Part shown: in pieces, positions 26,759 through 33,855 of the stretch | Numbering within the stretch: position 1 is the stretch's first letter | Layout of the letters: each line of letters starts with the position of its first letter | NCBI GenBank assembly: GCA_019244185.1 | Contig: JAFATB010000025.1 | Span: 1 to 64,000 of the forward strand | Length of the DNA: 64,000 bases | Reading direction: 5' to 3' | Source: Acidobacteriota bacterium | GTDB taxonomy: Bacteria > Acidobacteriota > Thermoanaerobaculia > Gp7-AA8 | The notes under the pieces: model-generated | What the model saw: only the letters and a program-made list of their open reading frames with translations | Told to the model about the DNA's origin: nothing | Databases searched by the model: none | Translations under genes and position numbers: made by a program

Positions 26759-27513
26759 GGCGCGGGCGGCGCTCCTTCGACGATGTTCGTCTCCTCCTGC
26801 CGCGACACGACCACGGAGATCGGATCGCGGCCCGAGACCGGCGCGCCGCGCAGAGGATACTGCCGAATGATGATCCCGTCCGCGATTCCGGGATACGTCT
26901 CGAACTTCACCGTGGCGACGTGCAGTCCGCGCTGCTCGAGCGCGGGACGCACGGCATCGAGCCGCTGATCGATGAGATCGGGCATCACGTACTGCGGCGG
27001 CTGCGGCGGCACGGCGACGAGAAACGAGACGCCGCTCTGCGGCGCGACGACCGTCGTCTTCGGCGGATCGGCCGCGAGAATGCCCTTATCGTCCGCCGGC
27101 ACGTAGCTGAGGTTCGCGAGCTTGAGGTTCTGCTGGCCGAGCCGCAGCATGCCGGTGCCCGCGGTCTCGCCGGCGAGATCGGGCACGCGCAGCACGAGCG
27201 GTCCCGCGCTCAGCTCGACTTTGATGAGGCTTCCGCGCTTGATGAAGTTCGTGTTGCCGGGCGTGCGGTTCTGCCAGACGATGCGGTCGACGGGCACTTT
27301 GTCGTCGTTGCGGCGATGCGTCTCATCGACTTCGAGATCGACGCCGAGGTCTCGCGTGATCGCGCGCGCTTCGGTCACCGTGCGGCCGACGAGATTCGGC
27401 GTCGGCAGCGAGCGCCCTTTGACGAAGAACGTGAACGAGAAGTACGTGCTGCCGCCGAAGACGACGAGGAGCACGATGGCGAAGAGCAGGTTCTGAAGAC
27501 AGCCGCGCTTCAT
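26755..27513 (-). CDS. Membrane-anchored PASTA-domain protein
   Basis: A 252-aa protein with one N-terminal membrane anchor (LLFAIVLLVVFGGSTYFSFTF, residues 9-29, cited in part). Three PASTA domains follow, at about 34-105 (PTPNLVGRTVTEARAITRDL), 108-168 and 170-240 (VMPDLIDQRLDAVRPALEQ). PASTA domains bind peptidoglycan or beta-lactams and normally belong to Ser/Thr kinases or penicillin-binding proteins. Here they stand alone, with no catalytic part. It lies between lon and rpe with 4-bp overlaps on both sides. Confidence 0.9.
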   Translation of the reverse strand: MKRGCLQNLLFAIVLLVVFGGSTYFSFTFFVKGRSLPTPNLVGRTVTEARAITRDLGVDLEVDETHRRNDDKVPVDRIVWQNRTPGNTNFIKRGSLIKVELSAGPLVLRVPDLAGETAGTGMLRLGQQNLKLANLSYVPADDKGILAADPPKTTVVAPQSGVSFLVAVPPQPPQYVMPDLIDQRLDAVRPALEQRGLHVATVKFETYPGIADGIIIRQYPLRGAPVSGRDPISVVVSRQEETNIVEGAPPAP

Positions 27514-30017
27514 CGCCTCTCGGCGTGCTCGTCGCCGCCGCGATCCTGTGCGCTCTTCTTCTCATGCTCGGCGCGGTACTCCGCCTCGTCGTACTTGCGG
27601 TCGTGCGCGTCCTTGACGAGGTAGAGCGGGATCAGCGTCTCTTTCCAGACGTCCTCGACGCGCTCGGCGAAGAGGAACTGCAGTCCCGCGCGGATCTCCT
27701 CGGGCACTTCGGTGAGATCTTTGCGATTCCCTGCCGGCAGGATCACGGTCTTGATGTTCGCGCGATGCGCGGCCATCACTTTCTCCTTGATGCCACCGAC
27801 CGAGAGCACCTTGCCACGCAGCGTGATCTCGCCCGTCATCGCCACGTCGTGACGCACGGGACGCTCGCCCATCACCGACGCGATGCACGTGGCGATGGCG
27901 ACGCCGGCGGACGGGCCGTCTTTCGGGATCGCGCCCGCGGGGAAGTGGATGTGGATGTCGTGCTCGGTGAACTGCCGGTCTTCGATGTCGAGCTCGTGCG
28001 CCTTCGAGCGGACGTACGAGTACGCCGCCTGCACCGACTCGCGCATGACGTCGCCGAGTTGTCCCGTGACCGTCGTGCGGCCGGTGCCGGGCATGCGCGT
28101 GGCCTCGATGAACATGATCTCGCCGCCAAACTGCGTCCACGCGAGACCGGTCGTCACGCCGATCTCGGGATGGCGTTCCGCGAACTCGTGCTCGTACTTC
28201 GGCAGGCCGAGGTACGACTCGACGTCGGCGGCCGTCACGCGGTAGTGCGCCGGTTCCGCGCCTTCGGCCTGCGGCTCCGCGCTCGCCACTTTGCGCGCGA
28301 TCTTGCGCAGCACATTGGCGAGACTGCGTTCGAGATTGCGCACGCCCGATTCCGCGGTGTAGTCGCGGATGATGTGCAGGATCGCGTCGTCGTCGATCGT
28401 CACCTGCTCGCTCGAGAGGCCGTGATTCTCGAGCAGCTCCGGCACGAGATGCCGCGTGGCGATGGCGAGCTTCTCGTTCTCCGTGTAGCCGGAGAGACGG
28501 ATGACTTCCATGCGGTCGCGCAGCGGCCCCGGAATCATGTCGAGGATGTTCGCCGTGCAGACGAAGAGCGTGTGCGAGAGATCGAACGGGATCTCGAGGT
28601 AGCGATCGACGAACGCGTGGTTCTGTTTCGGATCGAGCACCTCGAGCAGCGCCGACGAGGGGTCGCCGCGGAAGTCTTTCCCGATCTTGTCGATCTCGTC
28701 GATCATGATCAGCGGGTTGTTCACGCCGACCTGCGTGTAGCTGTTGATGAGCTTTCCCGGCATCGCGCCGATGTAGGTCTTGCGATGGCCGCGAATCTCC
28801 GATTCGTCGGTCACGCCGCCGACGGCCATGCGCACGAACTTGCGGCCGAGCGCGTCGGCGATCGCGGCGCCGAGGGAGGTCTTGCCGACGCCGGGAGGCC
28901 CGACGAAGCAGAGAATCGGGCCTTTGAGATCGCCCTTCAGCTTGAGCACGGCCAGAAACTCGAGCACGCGCTCCTTCACCTTCTCCAACCCGTAATGCCG
29001 CTGGTCGAGAATCTCCTCGGCCTTCTGCAAATCGAGCCGGTCGTCGGTGTGCTGCGTCCACGGCAGCTGCAGCACCGTGTCGAGATGCCCTTTGATCACC
29101 GCGTAGTCGGACGATGACTGCGAGAGCTGCCCCATGCGCGTGACTTCGCGGCGCAGCTGCTGCTTGTGCTCTTCGGCGAGCGGCAGCGCCTCGATGCGAT
29201 CGCGGTACGTGTCCGCTTCGCGCTCGGCGGGGTTCGTCTCTCCGAGTTCGTCCTGAATGATGCGCAGTTGTTCGCGGAGATAGTTCTCGCGGTCGCGGCG
29301 ATCGATCGACGTCTGGATCTGCCGCTGCAGCTCGCGATCGACGGTGGCGCGGCCGAGGTCGCGCTGGACCCATTCGATGAGCAGCTCGATGCGCTCGATC
29401 GGATTCACGGTCTCGAGCAGGAGCTGCTTCTCTTCGAGCGGGAAGTTGACGAAGGACGAGATGAGATCCGCGAAAACGTCGGGACCTTCGTCCATGTTGC
29501 TGCGCACGACGTTGAGAAGCTCGTTCGAATACTTCGAGTCGCTCTCCACTAGCTTCTCGAAGAGCGAGAGCGCCTTCCCCATCAGCTGATCGGTCTTGAC
29601 GGTCTTCGGGATCGGGCGCGGCGCGACTTCGCGCAGGCGCGCCTCGAAGTACGGCTCGTTTTGCAGCATCTGCACGAGCTCGACGCGCTGGCGGCCCTGG
29701 AGGAAGAGCTGGTAGCGGTCGGCGGAAAGCGGAAGCCGCTGCACGATCGCGGCGAGGACACCGATCTGCGCGAGGTCTTCCGGCTTCGGGTTTTCCTTGT
29801 CACCCGACTTCTGGCAGAACGCGGCGATCAGGTTCTGATCGTCGGGCAGGCTCTTGAGGAGGCGGACATTGCGGTCGATGCCGACCTGGAGCGAGAGCAC
29901 GCCGCCGGGAAAAAGCACGGACGAGACGAGAGGGATGATCGGCAGCCGGCTGGGGACGTCGAGGTCGACCCAGTCGGGACCGTTGGGATTCGATTTGCCG
30001 CGAGCTGTTTGTGCCAT
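27510..30017 (-). CDS. lon: ATP-dependent Lon protease
   Basis: An 835-aa protease. I take ATG 30017 as start; the frame is open further upstream, but the extension is low-complexity and unlike Lon. The Lon substrate-binding N-domain begins LPIIPLVSSVLFPGG. The AAA+ part has GPPGVGKTS near residue 371 and MIDEIDKIG. The protease part has the catalytic Ser in PKDGPSAGVAIAT near 699 and Lys in GGIKEKVMAA near 741. It is first in a tightly packed series ending at the flavin reductase. A TACAAT at 30052-30047 lies 29 nt before the ATG as a possible -10. Confidence 0.96.
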   Translation of the reverse strand: MAQTARGKSNPNGPDWVDLDVPSRLPIIPLVSSVLFPGGVLSLQVGIDRNVRLLKSLPDDQNLIAAFCQKSGDKENPKPEDLAQIGVLAAIVQRLPLSADRYQLFLQGRQRVELVQMLQNEPYFEARLREVAPRPIPKTVKTDQLMGKALSLFEKLVESDSKYSNELLNVVRSNMDEGPDVFADLISSFVNFPLEEKQLLLETVNPIERIELLIEWVQRDLGRATVDRELQRQIQTSIDRRDRENYLREQLRIIQDELGETNPAEREADTYRDRIEALPLAEEHKQQLRREVTRMGQLSQSSSDYAVIKGHLDTVLQLPWTQHTDDRLDLQKAEEILDQRHYGLEKVKERVLEFLAVLKLKGDLKGPILCFVGPPGVGKTSLGAAIADALGRKFVRMAVGGVTDESEIRGHRKTYIGAMPGKLINSYTQVGVNNPLIMIDEIDKIGKDFRGDPSSALLEVLDPKQNHAFVDRYLEIPFDLSHTLFVCTANILDMIPGPLRDRMEVIRLSGYTENEKLAIATRHLVPELLENHGLSSEQVTIDDDAILHIIRDYTAESGVRNLERSLANVLRKIARKVASAEPQAEGAEPAHYRVTAADVESYLGLPKYEHEFAERHPEIGVTTGLAWTQFGGEIMFIEATRMPGTGRTTVTGQLGDVMRESVQAAYSYVRSKAHELDIEDRQFTEHDIHIHFPAGAIPKDGPSAGVAIATCIASVMGERPVRHDVAMTGEITLRGKVLSVGGIKEKVMAAHRANIKTVILPAGNRKDLTEVPEEIRAGLQFLFAERVEDVWKETLIPLYLVKDAHDRKYDEAEYRAEHEKKSAQDRGGDEHAERR

Positions 30018-30046
30018 GCGCCGTTTTGCTTTTTCGACCGCCGCGC

Positions 30047-30052
30047 ATTGTA
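30047..30052 (-). promoter_or_regulatory. Possible -10 of lon
   Basis: TACAAT on the minus strand in the 179-bp gap between divergent lon and the PHP gene. It sits in a GC-rich stretch and leaves a 29-nt region to the lon ATG. On the opposite strand TACACT at 30116-30121 may serve the PHP gene. No CIRCE or heat-shock sigma element was recognised in the gap. Confidence 0.4.
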
Positions 30053-30196
30053 AGCGGCGGCGGTGACGAGGAAAACACGTTTCCGCCCGGGGCGAATTGC
30101 GCGCGGCGCCTGCGGTACACTCGCCTCGTTGCCACTTCGGCACGCGGCTCGCAGAAATTGCTCAGCTGGACGGGCTCGCGCAGCCGCCGCGATTCG

Positions 30197-31183
30197 ATGA
30201 CTGAACCCTTTTCGCTCGACCCGAGCCTCAAGCGGGCGGACCTGCACTGCCACAGCCGCTTCTCGGTGTTCAAGTACTTCCGCCGCGCGAATACTCGCGA
30301 CTGCTACAACGCGCCGGAAGACGTCTACCGCATCGCCAAAGAGCGCGGCATGGCGTACGTCACGCTGACCGATCACGATTCGATCGACGGCGCGCTGTAT
30401 CTGCTCAACAAGTTTCCGGACATGCAGGACTTCTTCATCGGGGAGGAAGTCGAGACGTACTTTCCGGAGACCGGCCAGCGCATCCACATCGGCGTATGGG
30501 ATCTCAACGAGGAACAGCACCGCGAGATCCAGCGGCTGCGCCCGAATATCCGCGAGCTGATCCCGTACATGAAGTCGCAGCAGCTGATCTTCGGGATCAA
30601 TCACCTCTTTCAGAACTATCGGATGAAGAACGTCGCGGCGCGCTACATCAGCGAGCTGCTGGACATGTTCAACGTCTTCGAGGTGATGAACGGCGCGATG
30701 GCGTCGTTTCATAACCGGATGGTGCAGCAGCTCGTGCAGCACGTGAAAGAGCAGCACGGCCGGCAGGTGTCGATGGTCGGCGGCTCCGACGCGCACACGC
30801 TCAAACACGTGGCGAAGGTGCACACGGTGTCGCGCGGCGAGACCGTGCGCGAGTTCCTCGACAACATCCGCGCCGGCAACTGCTTCGCCTGGGGCAGCGA
30901 GATGCGCTTCCGCGAGCTCGTCGCCGACATCTACCTGCTCACGATGGCGTACCAGAGCGAGATGGGCGCCGACCTCCGCTCCGAGCACTACAGCGCCGTC
31001 GACAAAACGATCCAGCTCGCCGGCCGCCTCGCGTCGATCCCGACCGCGATCTCCGGCCTCCCCGCCGCCGTCACGTCGCTCAACTACCTCAAGCAGATCG
31101 TCGTGACGAAAGGCCTCAGCCTGCGCTTCTCGAAACTGGTCGAGGAAATCCGGCCGGGGCTGGGCGGCGGCGGGCAGCAGTAG
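30197..31183 (+). CDS. PHP-domain metal-dependent phosphoesterase
   Basis: A 328-aa protein from ATG 30197; the frame is open upstream but that part lacks any conserved feature. PHP metal-binding motifs are in order: RADLHCHSRFS, VTLTDHDSIDG, GEEVETYF, HIGVWD, and GGSDAHTLKHV. This is the set of the TrpH/histidinol-phosphatase-like group, which cleaves small phosphoesters. The substrate is unknown. The C-terminal 60 residues are helical and extend beyond the core fold. It is divergent from lon. Confidence 0.9.
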   Translation: MTEPFSLDPSLKRADLHCHSRFSVFKYFRRANTRDCYNAPEDVYRIAKERGMAYVTLTDHDSIDGALYLLNKFPDMQDFFIGEEVETYFPETGQRIHIGVWDLNEEQHREIQRLRPNIRELIPYMKSQQLIFGINHLFQNYRMKNVAARYISELLDMFNVFEVMNGAMASFHNRMVQQLVQHVKEQHGRQVSMVGGSDAHTLKHVAKVHTVSRGETVREFLDNIRAGNCFAWGSEMRFRELVADIYLLTMAYQSEMGADLRSEHYSAVDKTIQLAGRLASIPTAISGLPAAVTSLNYLKQIVVTKGLSLRFSKLVEEIRPGLGGGGQQ

Positions 31184-31200
31184 GGGCGCAGCGCGCGGCG

Positions 31201-31206
31201 TACAAT
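31201..31206 (+). promoter_or_regulatory. TACAAT -10 six bases before an ATG (leaderless promoter)
   Basis: TACAAT, then six bases (CGCCGC), then the ATG at 31213. With transcription usually starting about 7 nt after the hexamer, the mRNA would begin at or next to the start codon. There is no ribosome site. The same geometry is found at 44555 and 51393. Confidence 0.6.
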
Positions 31207-31212
31207 CGCCGC

Positions 31213-31698
31213 ATGGATCTGTCGCGCCTGCTCAAGATCATCGTTGGCGTCGCCATCGTGCTCGTGGTCTGGAAGACCGTGCTGCCGAAACTGAAAGACT
31301 CGCACGGCCCCGATACGACGGTGCAGTCGTCGACGGCCTCGCGCAACGCGTCGCCGCTCGCGGGCGGCGGGCAGTGCGTCGCGGCGGCGCAGCGGGCGTC
31401 GGAGGCGTGGGGCGGCGGGATCTCGCGCTTCGCGAATCCGCCGTACGATCAGAACGCGTGGGCGTCGTTCCGCTCCGACGTCGACACGCGCATCGGCAAC
31501 GCGGACTCGCTCTGCTCGTGCAGCGATCAGGCGTGCACGAAGAGCGCGGAGGCGTTGCACGATCTGCGCGGTCTCGTCTCGGAAGTCGACGGCACGATCC
31601 GCAACGGTGCCGAGCCGCCGTCGAACCTCGTCTCGCGGCAGGAAGAGATCGACAACCGGCTCAACGAGGCGCACGACTTGGTTCGCGCGGGGCGCTAG
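31213..31698 (+). CDS. Single-pass membrane protein of unknown function
   Basis: A 161-aa protein. One membrane helix (IIVGVAIVLVVWKTVLP, residues 9-25) is followed by a Ser/Thr-rich linker and a soluble part with four cysteines (GQCVAAA, LCSCSDQACTK), probably two disulfides in the periplasm. The end is helical (EEIDNRLNEAHDLVRAGR). No family recognised. It is apparently expressed from the leaderless promoter at 31201. Confidence 0.65.
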   Translation: MDLSRLLKIIVGVAIVLVVWKTVLPKLKDSHGPDTTVQSSTASRNASPLAGGGQCVAAAQRASEAWGGGISRFANPPYDQNAWASFRSDVDTRIGNADSLCSCSDQACTKSAEALHDLRGLVSEVDGTIRNGAEPPSNLVSRQEEIDNRLNEAHDLVRAGR

Positions 31699-31721
31699 TT
31701 CCCGCGCGGGGCGCTAGTTCC
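31684..31721. repeat. 19-bp tandem duplication across a stop codon
   Basis: Two exact copies of CGCGCGGGGCGCTAGTTCC (31684-31702, 31703-31721). The first contains the TAG stop of the gene before it. This is the second tandem duplication of a gene end in the window (see 24548). Confidence 0.85.
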
Positions 31722-31773
31722 GCACGCCACAATTTCTCCCGCTTCGTGTCCTTCCGCATGAAAGGACATACGG

Positions 31774-31944
31774 ATGCATTACGAGAAATACAAGGACAAC
31801 CGGGGCGAGTGGCGATGGACGTTCTACAGCGGGAACAACAAGATCATCGCGGTGTCGAGCGAGGGGTACGACACCGAACGCGCCTGCGATGACAGCATCG
31901 CGCTGATCAAAGGCTCGGCGAACGCCCCCGTGCGCACGCGATGA
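31774..31944 (+). CDS. DUF1508/YegP-family small protein
   Basis: A 56-aa gene. AAAGGA lies seven to eight bases before the ATG. The protein starts MHYEKYKDNRGEWRWTFYSG, continues NNKIIAVSSEGYDT and then ACDDSIALIKG. This is a complete single DUF1508 unit (the fold of E. coli YegP: YxxxDxxGxWRWxxxxxNGKIIAxSxEGYxxKxxCxxxI). The function of the family is unknown; members are often induced by stress. It ends 11 bp before a perfect 13-bp hairpin. Confidence 0.9.
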   Translation: MHYEKYKDNRGEWRWTFYSGNNKIIAVSSEGYDTERACDDSIALIKGSANAPVRTR

Positions 31945-31955
31945 TGCGTTGAGCG

Positions 31956-31984
31956 CGAGCGAGCGCCGCGACGGCGCTCGCTCG
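31956..31984. terminator. Strong hairpin between convergent genes
   Basis: Perfect 13-bp stem (CGAGCGAGCGCCG with CGGCGCTCGCTCG) and a 3-base loop CGA. It lies between the stops of the DUF1508 gene (31944, plus) and the OmpA lipoprotein gene (31992, minus), so it can end both transcripts. No long T-run follows on either strand, so it may be a barrier or rely on other factors. Confidence 0.75.
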
Positions 31985-31991
31985 TCCTTCC

Positions 31992-33272
31992 CTACTCGCG
32001 CACGATCTCCACGCGACGGTTCTGCGCGCGGCCGAGGCTCGTGTCGTTGGTCGCGAGAGGCTGCGTGGCGCCGAGGCCGGTGGCGGTGAGGCGTGAGGCC
32101 TCGATGCCGGCGGCGGCGAGGTAGCTCTTCACCGATTCCGCGCGCCGCGCGGAGAGCTGCTGGTTGTGCTCGGCGCTCGCGGTCGAATCGGTGTGTCCCT
32201 CGATCGTGATCTTCCAGGCGGCGTTCGTCTTGAGGATCGCGGCGAGCTTGTCGAGGGTTGGCTTCGACTCGGCGCGGATCTGATCGGAGTCGATGTCGAA
32301 GTTGATCCCGTAGAGGCGGACGCGCTTCTGCTGTTCGAGCTCCGACTCGAGCGGATCCTTCAGCTTCCACGCCGCGCACGTCTGCGGCGTGCCGGACTTC
32401 TTCGTGGCCTCGAGTAGCGCGATGGTCGGATGTTCGACGACCTTGCTGTCGGCGCGCCACCAGCCGCCAGCGAGGCGCTTGCCGTCGCCGCTGATGACGA
32501 GCACCGCCGGACCCTTACCGTTCTCGCCGAAGTCGGCGGCGAACTTCAGCACGCGTCCTTCGATGCCGCCGACGAACGGCCGCTCGTCGATGCATCCCGC
32601 GACGGTCGTGCCGTCCTGTTTGAGCTCGAACGAGCCGGCGGCGTTGAACGTCCATGAGCCGGTGACGCTCGGCGCGCTGTCGTGCGTCAGCCGGTCGCCG
32701 TACGCTTCTAGCTCCATGATCTGCACGATGTCGCCGCTCTGCACCGACTTCGCCGTCACGCGCAGCCAGCGGCCGGGCACCTGCGCCGTCACCGGGAACG
32801 CGCGGCCGTCGAGCTCTTCGGGCGGCAGCTGCAGATCGGCGATTGTTTGAAAGCCGCTGTCCGGTCCCGCGTCCGACATCTCGAGAAGCAGCTCCTTCGG
32901 ACGCCGCGACTCGATCTCGTCGTTCTTCGTCGCGAAGCGAAACTCGTGAATGGTGCTGCGGTCGCCGAGCTCGATGACGACCGGCTCCGCGAGCTTGTCG
33001 CTCGTCCAGCCGGTGCGGTCGTCGCCGTCGAGCATGTAGTACGGATCGCCGAGCGACTCCGGCTTCACGGCGATCGTCGCGCCCGCGGCCATCGAGGCGA
33101 GGTTCTCCTGCTGTTGCGCGCTCGTCGACGCTGTCGCTGTCGATGGCGCAGCGGCAGCAGACGATGTCGTCGCGGCGCTCTCGGTCGCGGACGACGACGA
33201 GACCGCGGATTCGTGACGCGCGCACGCGAGGACTGCGGCGCAGCCGAGCGCGAGGAGAGCGAGCTTGTGCAT
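31992..33272 (-). CDS. OmpA-family lipoprotein with discoidin-like domain
   Basis: A 426-aa protein. The lipobox AVLAC is near residue 17. A Ser/Ala/Thr-rich linker follows, then a galactose-binding (discoidin/NPCBM-like) domain at about 75-195 (DPYYMLDGDDRTGWTSDK, HEFRFATKND, WLRVTAKSV, IMELEAYG). A beta-rich middle region precedes a C-terminal OmpA peptidoglycan-binding domain at about 310-426 (GINFDIDSDQI, IEGHTDSTAS, ARRAESVKSYL, GLGATQPLATN). OmpA domains hold outer-membrane proteins to the wall, and the discoidin domain suggests it also binds glycans. TATTCT at 33287-33282 may be its -10, 9 nt before the start. Confidence 0.9.
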   Translation of the reverse strand: MHKLALLALGCAAVLACARHESAVSSSSATESAATTSSAAAAPSTATASTSAQQQENLASMAAGATIAVKPESLGDPYYMLDGDDRTGWTSDKLAEPVVIELGDRSTIHEFRFATKNDEIESRRPKELLLEMSDAGPDSGFQTIADLQLPPEELDGRAFPVTAQVPGRWLRVTAKSVQSGDIVQIMELEAYGDRLTHDSAPSVTGSWTFNAAGSFELKQDGTTVAGCIDERPFVGGIEGRVLKFAADFGENGKGPAVLVISGDGKRLAGGWWRADSKVVEHPTIALLEATKKSGTPQTCAAWKLKDPLESELEQQKRVRLYGINFDIDSDQIRAESKPTLDKLAAILKTNAAWKITIEGHTDSTASAEHNQQLSARRAESVKSYLAAAGIEASRLTATGLGATQPLATNDTSLGRAQNRRVEIVRE

Positions 33273-33306
33273 AGGCTCGCGAGAATAGCGGGCGCGCCGC
33301 GATTTG

Positions 33307-33855
33307 TCAGCGCTCGCGTTGCGCCGCCTCGCGCAGCTCCGCGAAGAGCGTCACGAGCTGCGCCGGCTGATAGTTCGCATTGAGGCCGCTCGGATTCGGC
33401 AGCACCCAGATGCGCGTCTTGCCGATGCTCTCGTCCTGCAACCCCAGCTTCGCGCGCGGTCGCCCGAACGCGGTTCGATACGCGCCGATGCCGACGATGG
33501 CGAGATAGCGCGGCGCGAAACGCTTCACTTTCTGCTCGAGGATCTCGCCGCCCTCGACGAGCTCCTCGTTCGTCAGCTCCGCCGCGGCCGCCGTCGCGCG
33601 CGCGACGAGGTTCGTGATGCCGCAGCCGTAGCGCAGCAGCTCGAACTGCTCGCTCGGATGGAAGAGCCGCGGCGTGAAGCCGGCGCGGTGCAGGACGGGC
33701 CAGAAGCGATTGCCCGGACGTCCGAAATGCTGCTGCACGGCGGCGGTGTAGAGACCGGGATTGATCCCGCAGAAGAGGACGTCGAGATCGGGAGCGATGA
33801 CGTCGGGAAGGGTCTTCCCGGCCGCCGCTGCGAGTTCCGTCTTGCTCGGTCTCAG
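33307..33855 (-). CDS. mug: Mismatch-specific uracil/thymine DNA glycosylase (Mug), probable CTG start
   Basis: The enzyme removes uracil or thymine from G:U/G:T mismatches. The product includes DVLFCGINPGLYTAAV (the GINPG active site), HFGRPGNRFWPVLH, GITNLVARAT and WVLPNPSGLNA. In this frame the first ATG/GTG/TTG is the GTG at 33738, which would drop GINPG, so it cannot be the true start. The frame runs open upstream to CTG at 33855-33853, which overlaps the preceding stop as CTGA. This matches the ATGA/GTGA couplings elsewhere and gives a normal-length N-terminus (182 aa, RPSKTELAAAAGKTLPDVIA). A sequencing error or another rare start is the alternative. Confidence 0.85.
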   Translation of the reverse strand: MRPSKTELAAAAGKTLPDVIAPDLDVLFCGINPGLYTAAVQQHFGRPGNRFWPVLHRAGFTPRLFHPSEQFELLRYGCGITNLVARATAAAAELTNEELVEGGEILEQKVKRFAPRYLAIVGIGAYRTAFGRPRAKLGLQDESIGKTRIWVLPNPSGLNANYQPAQLVTLFAELREAAQRER

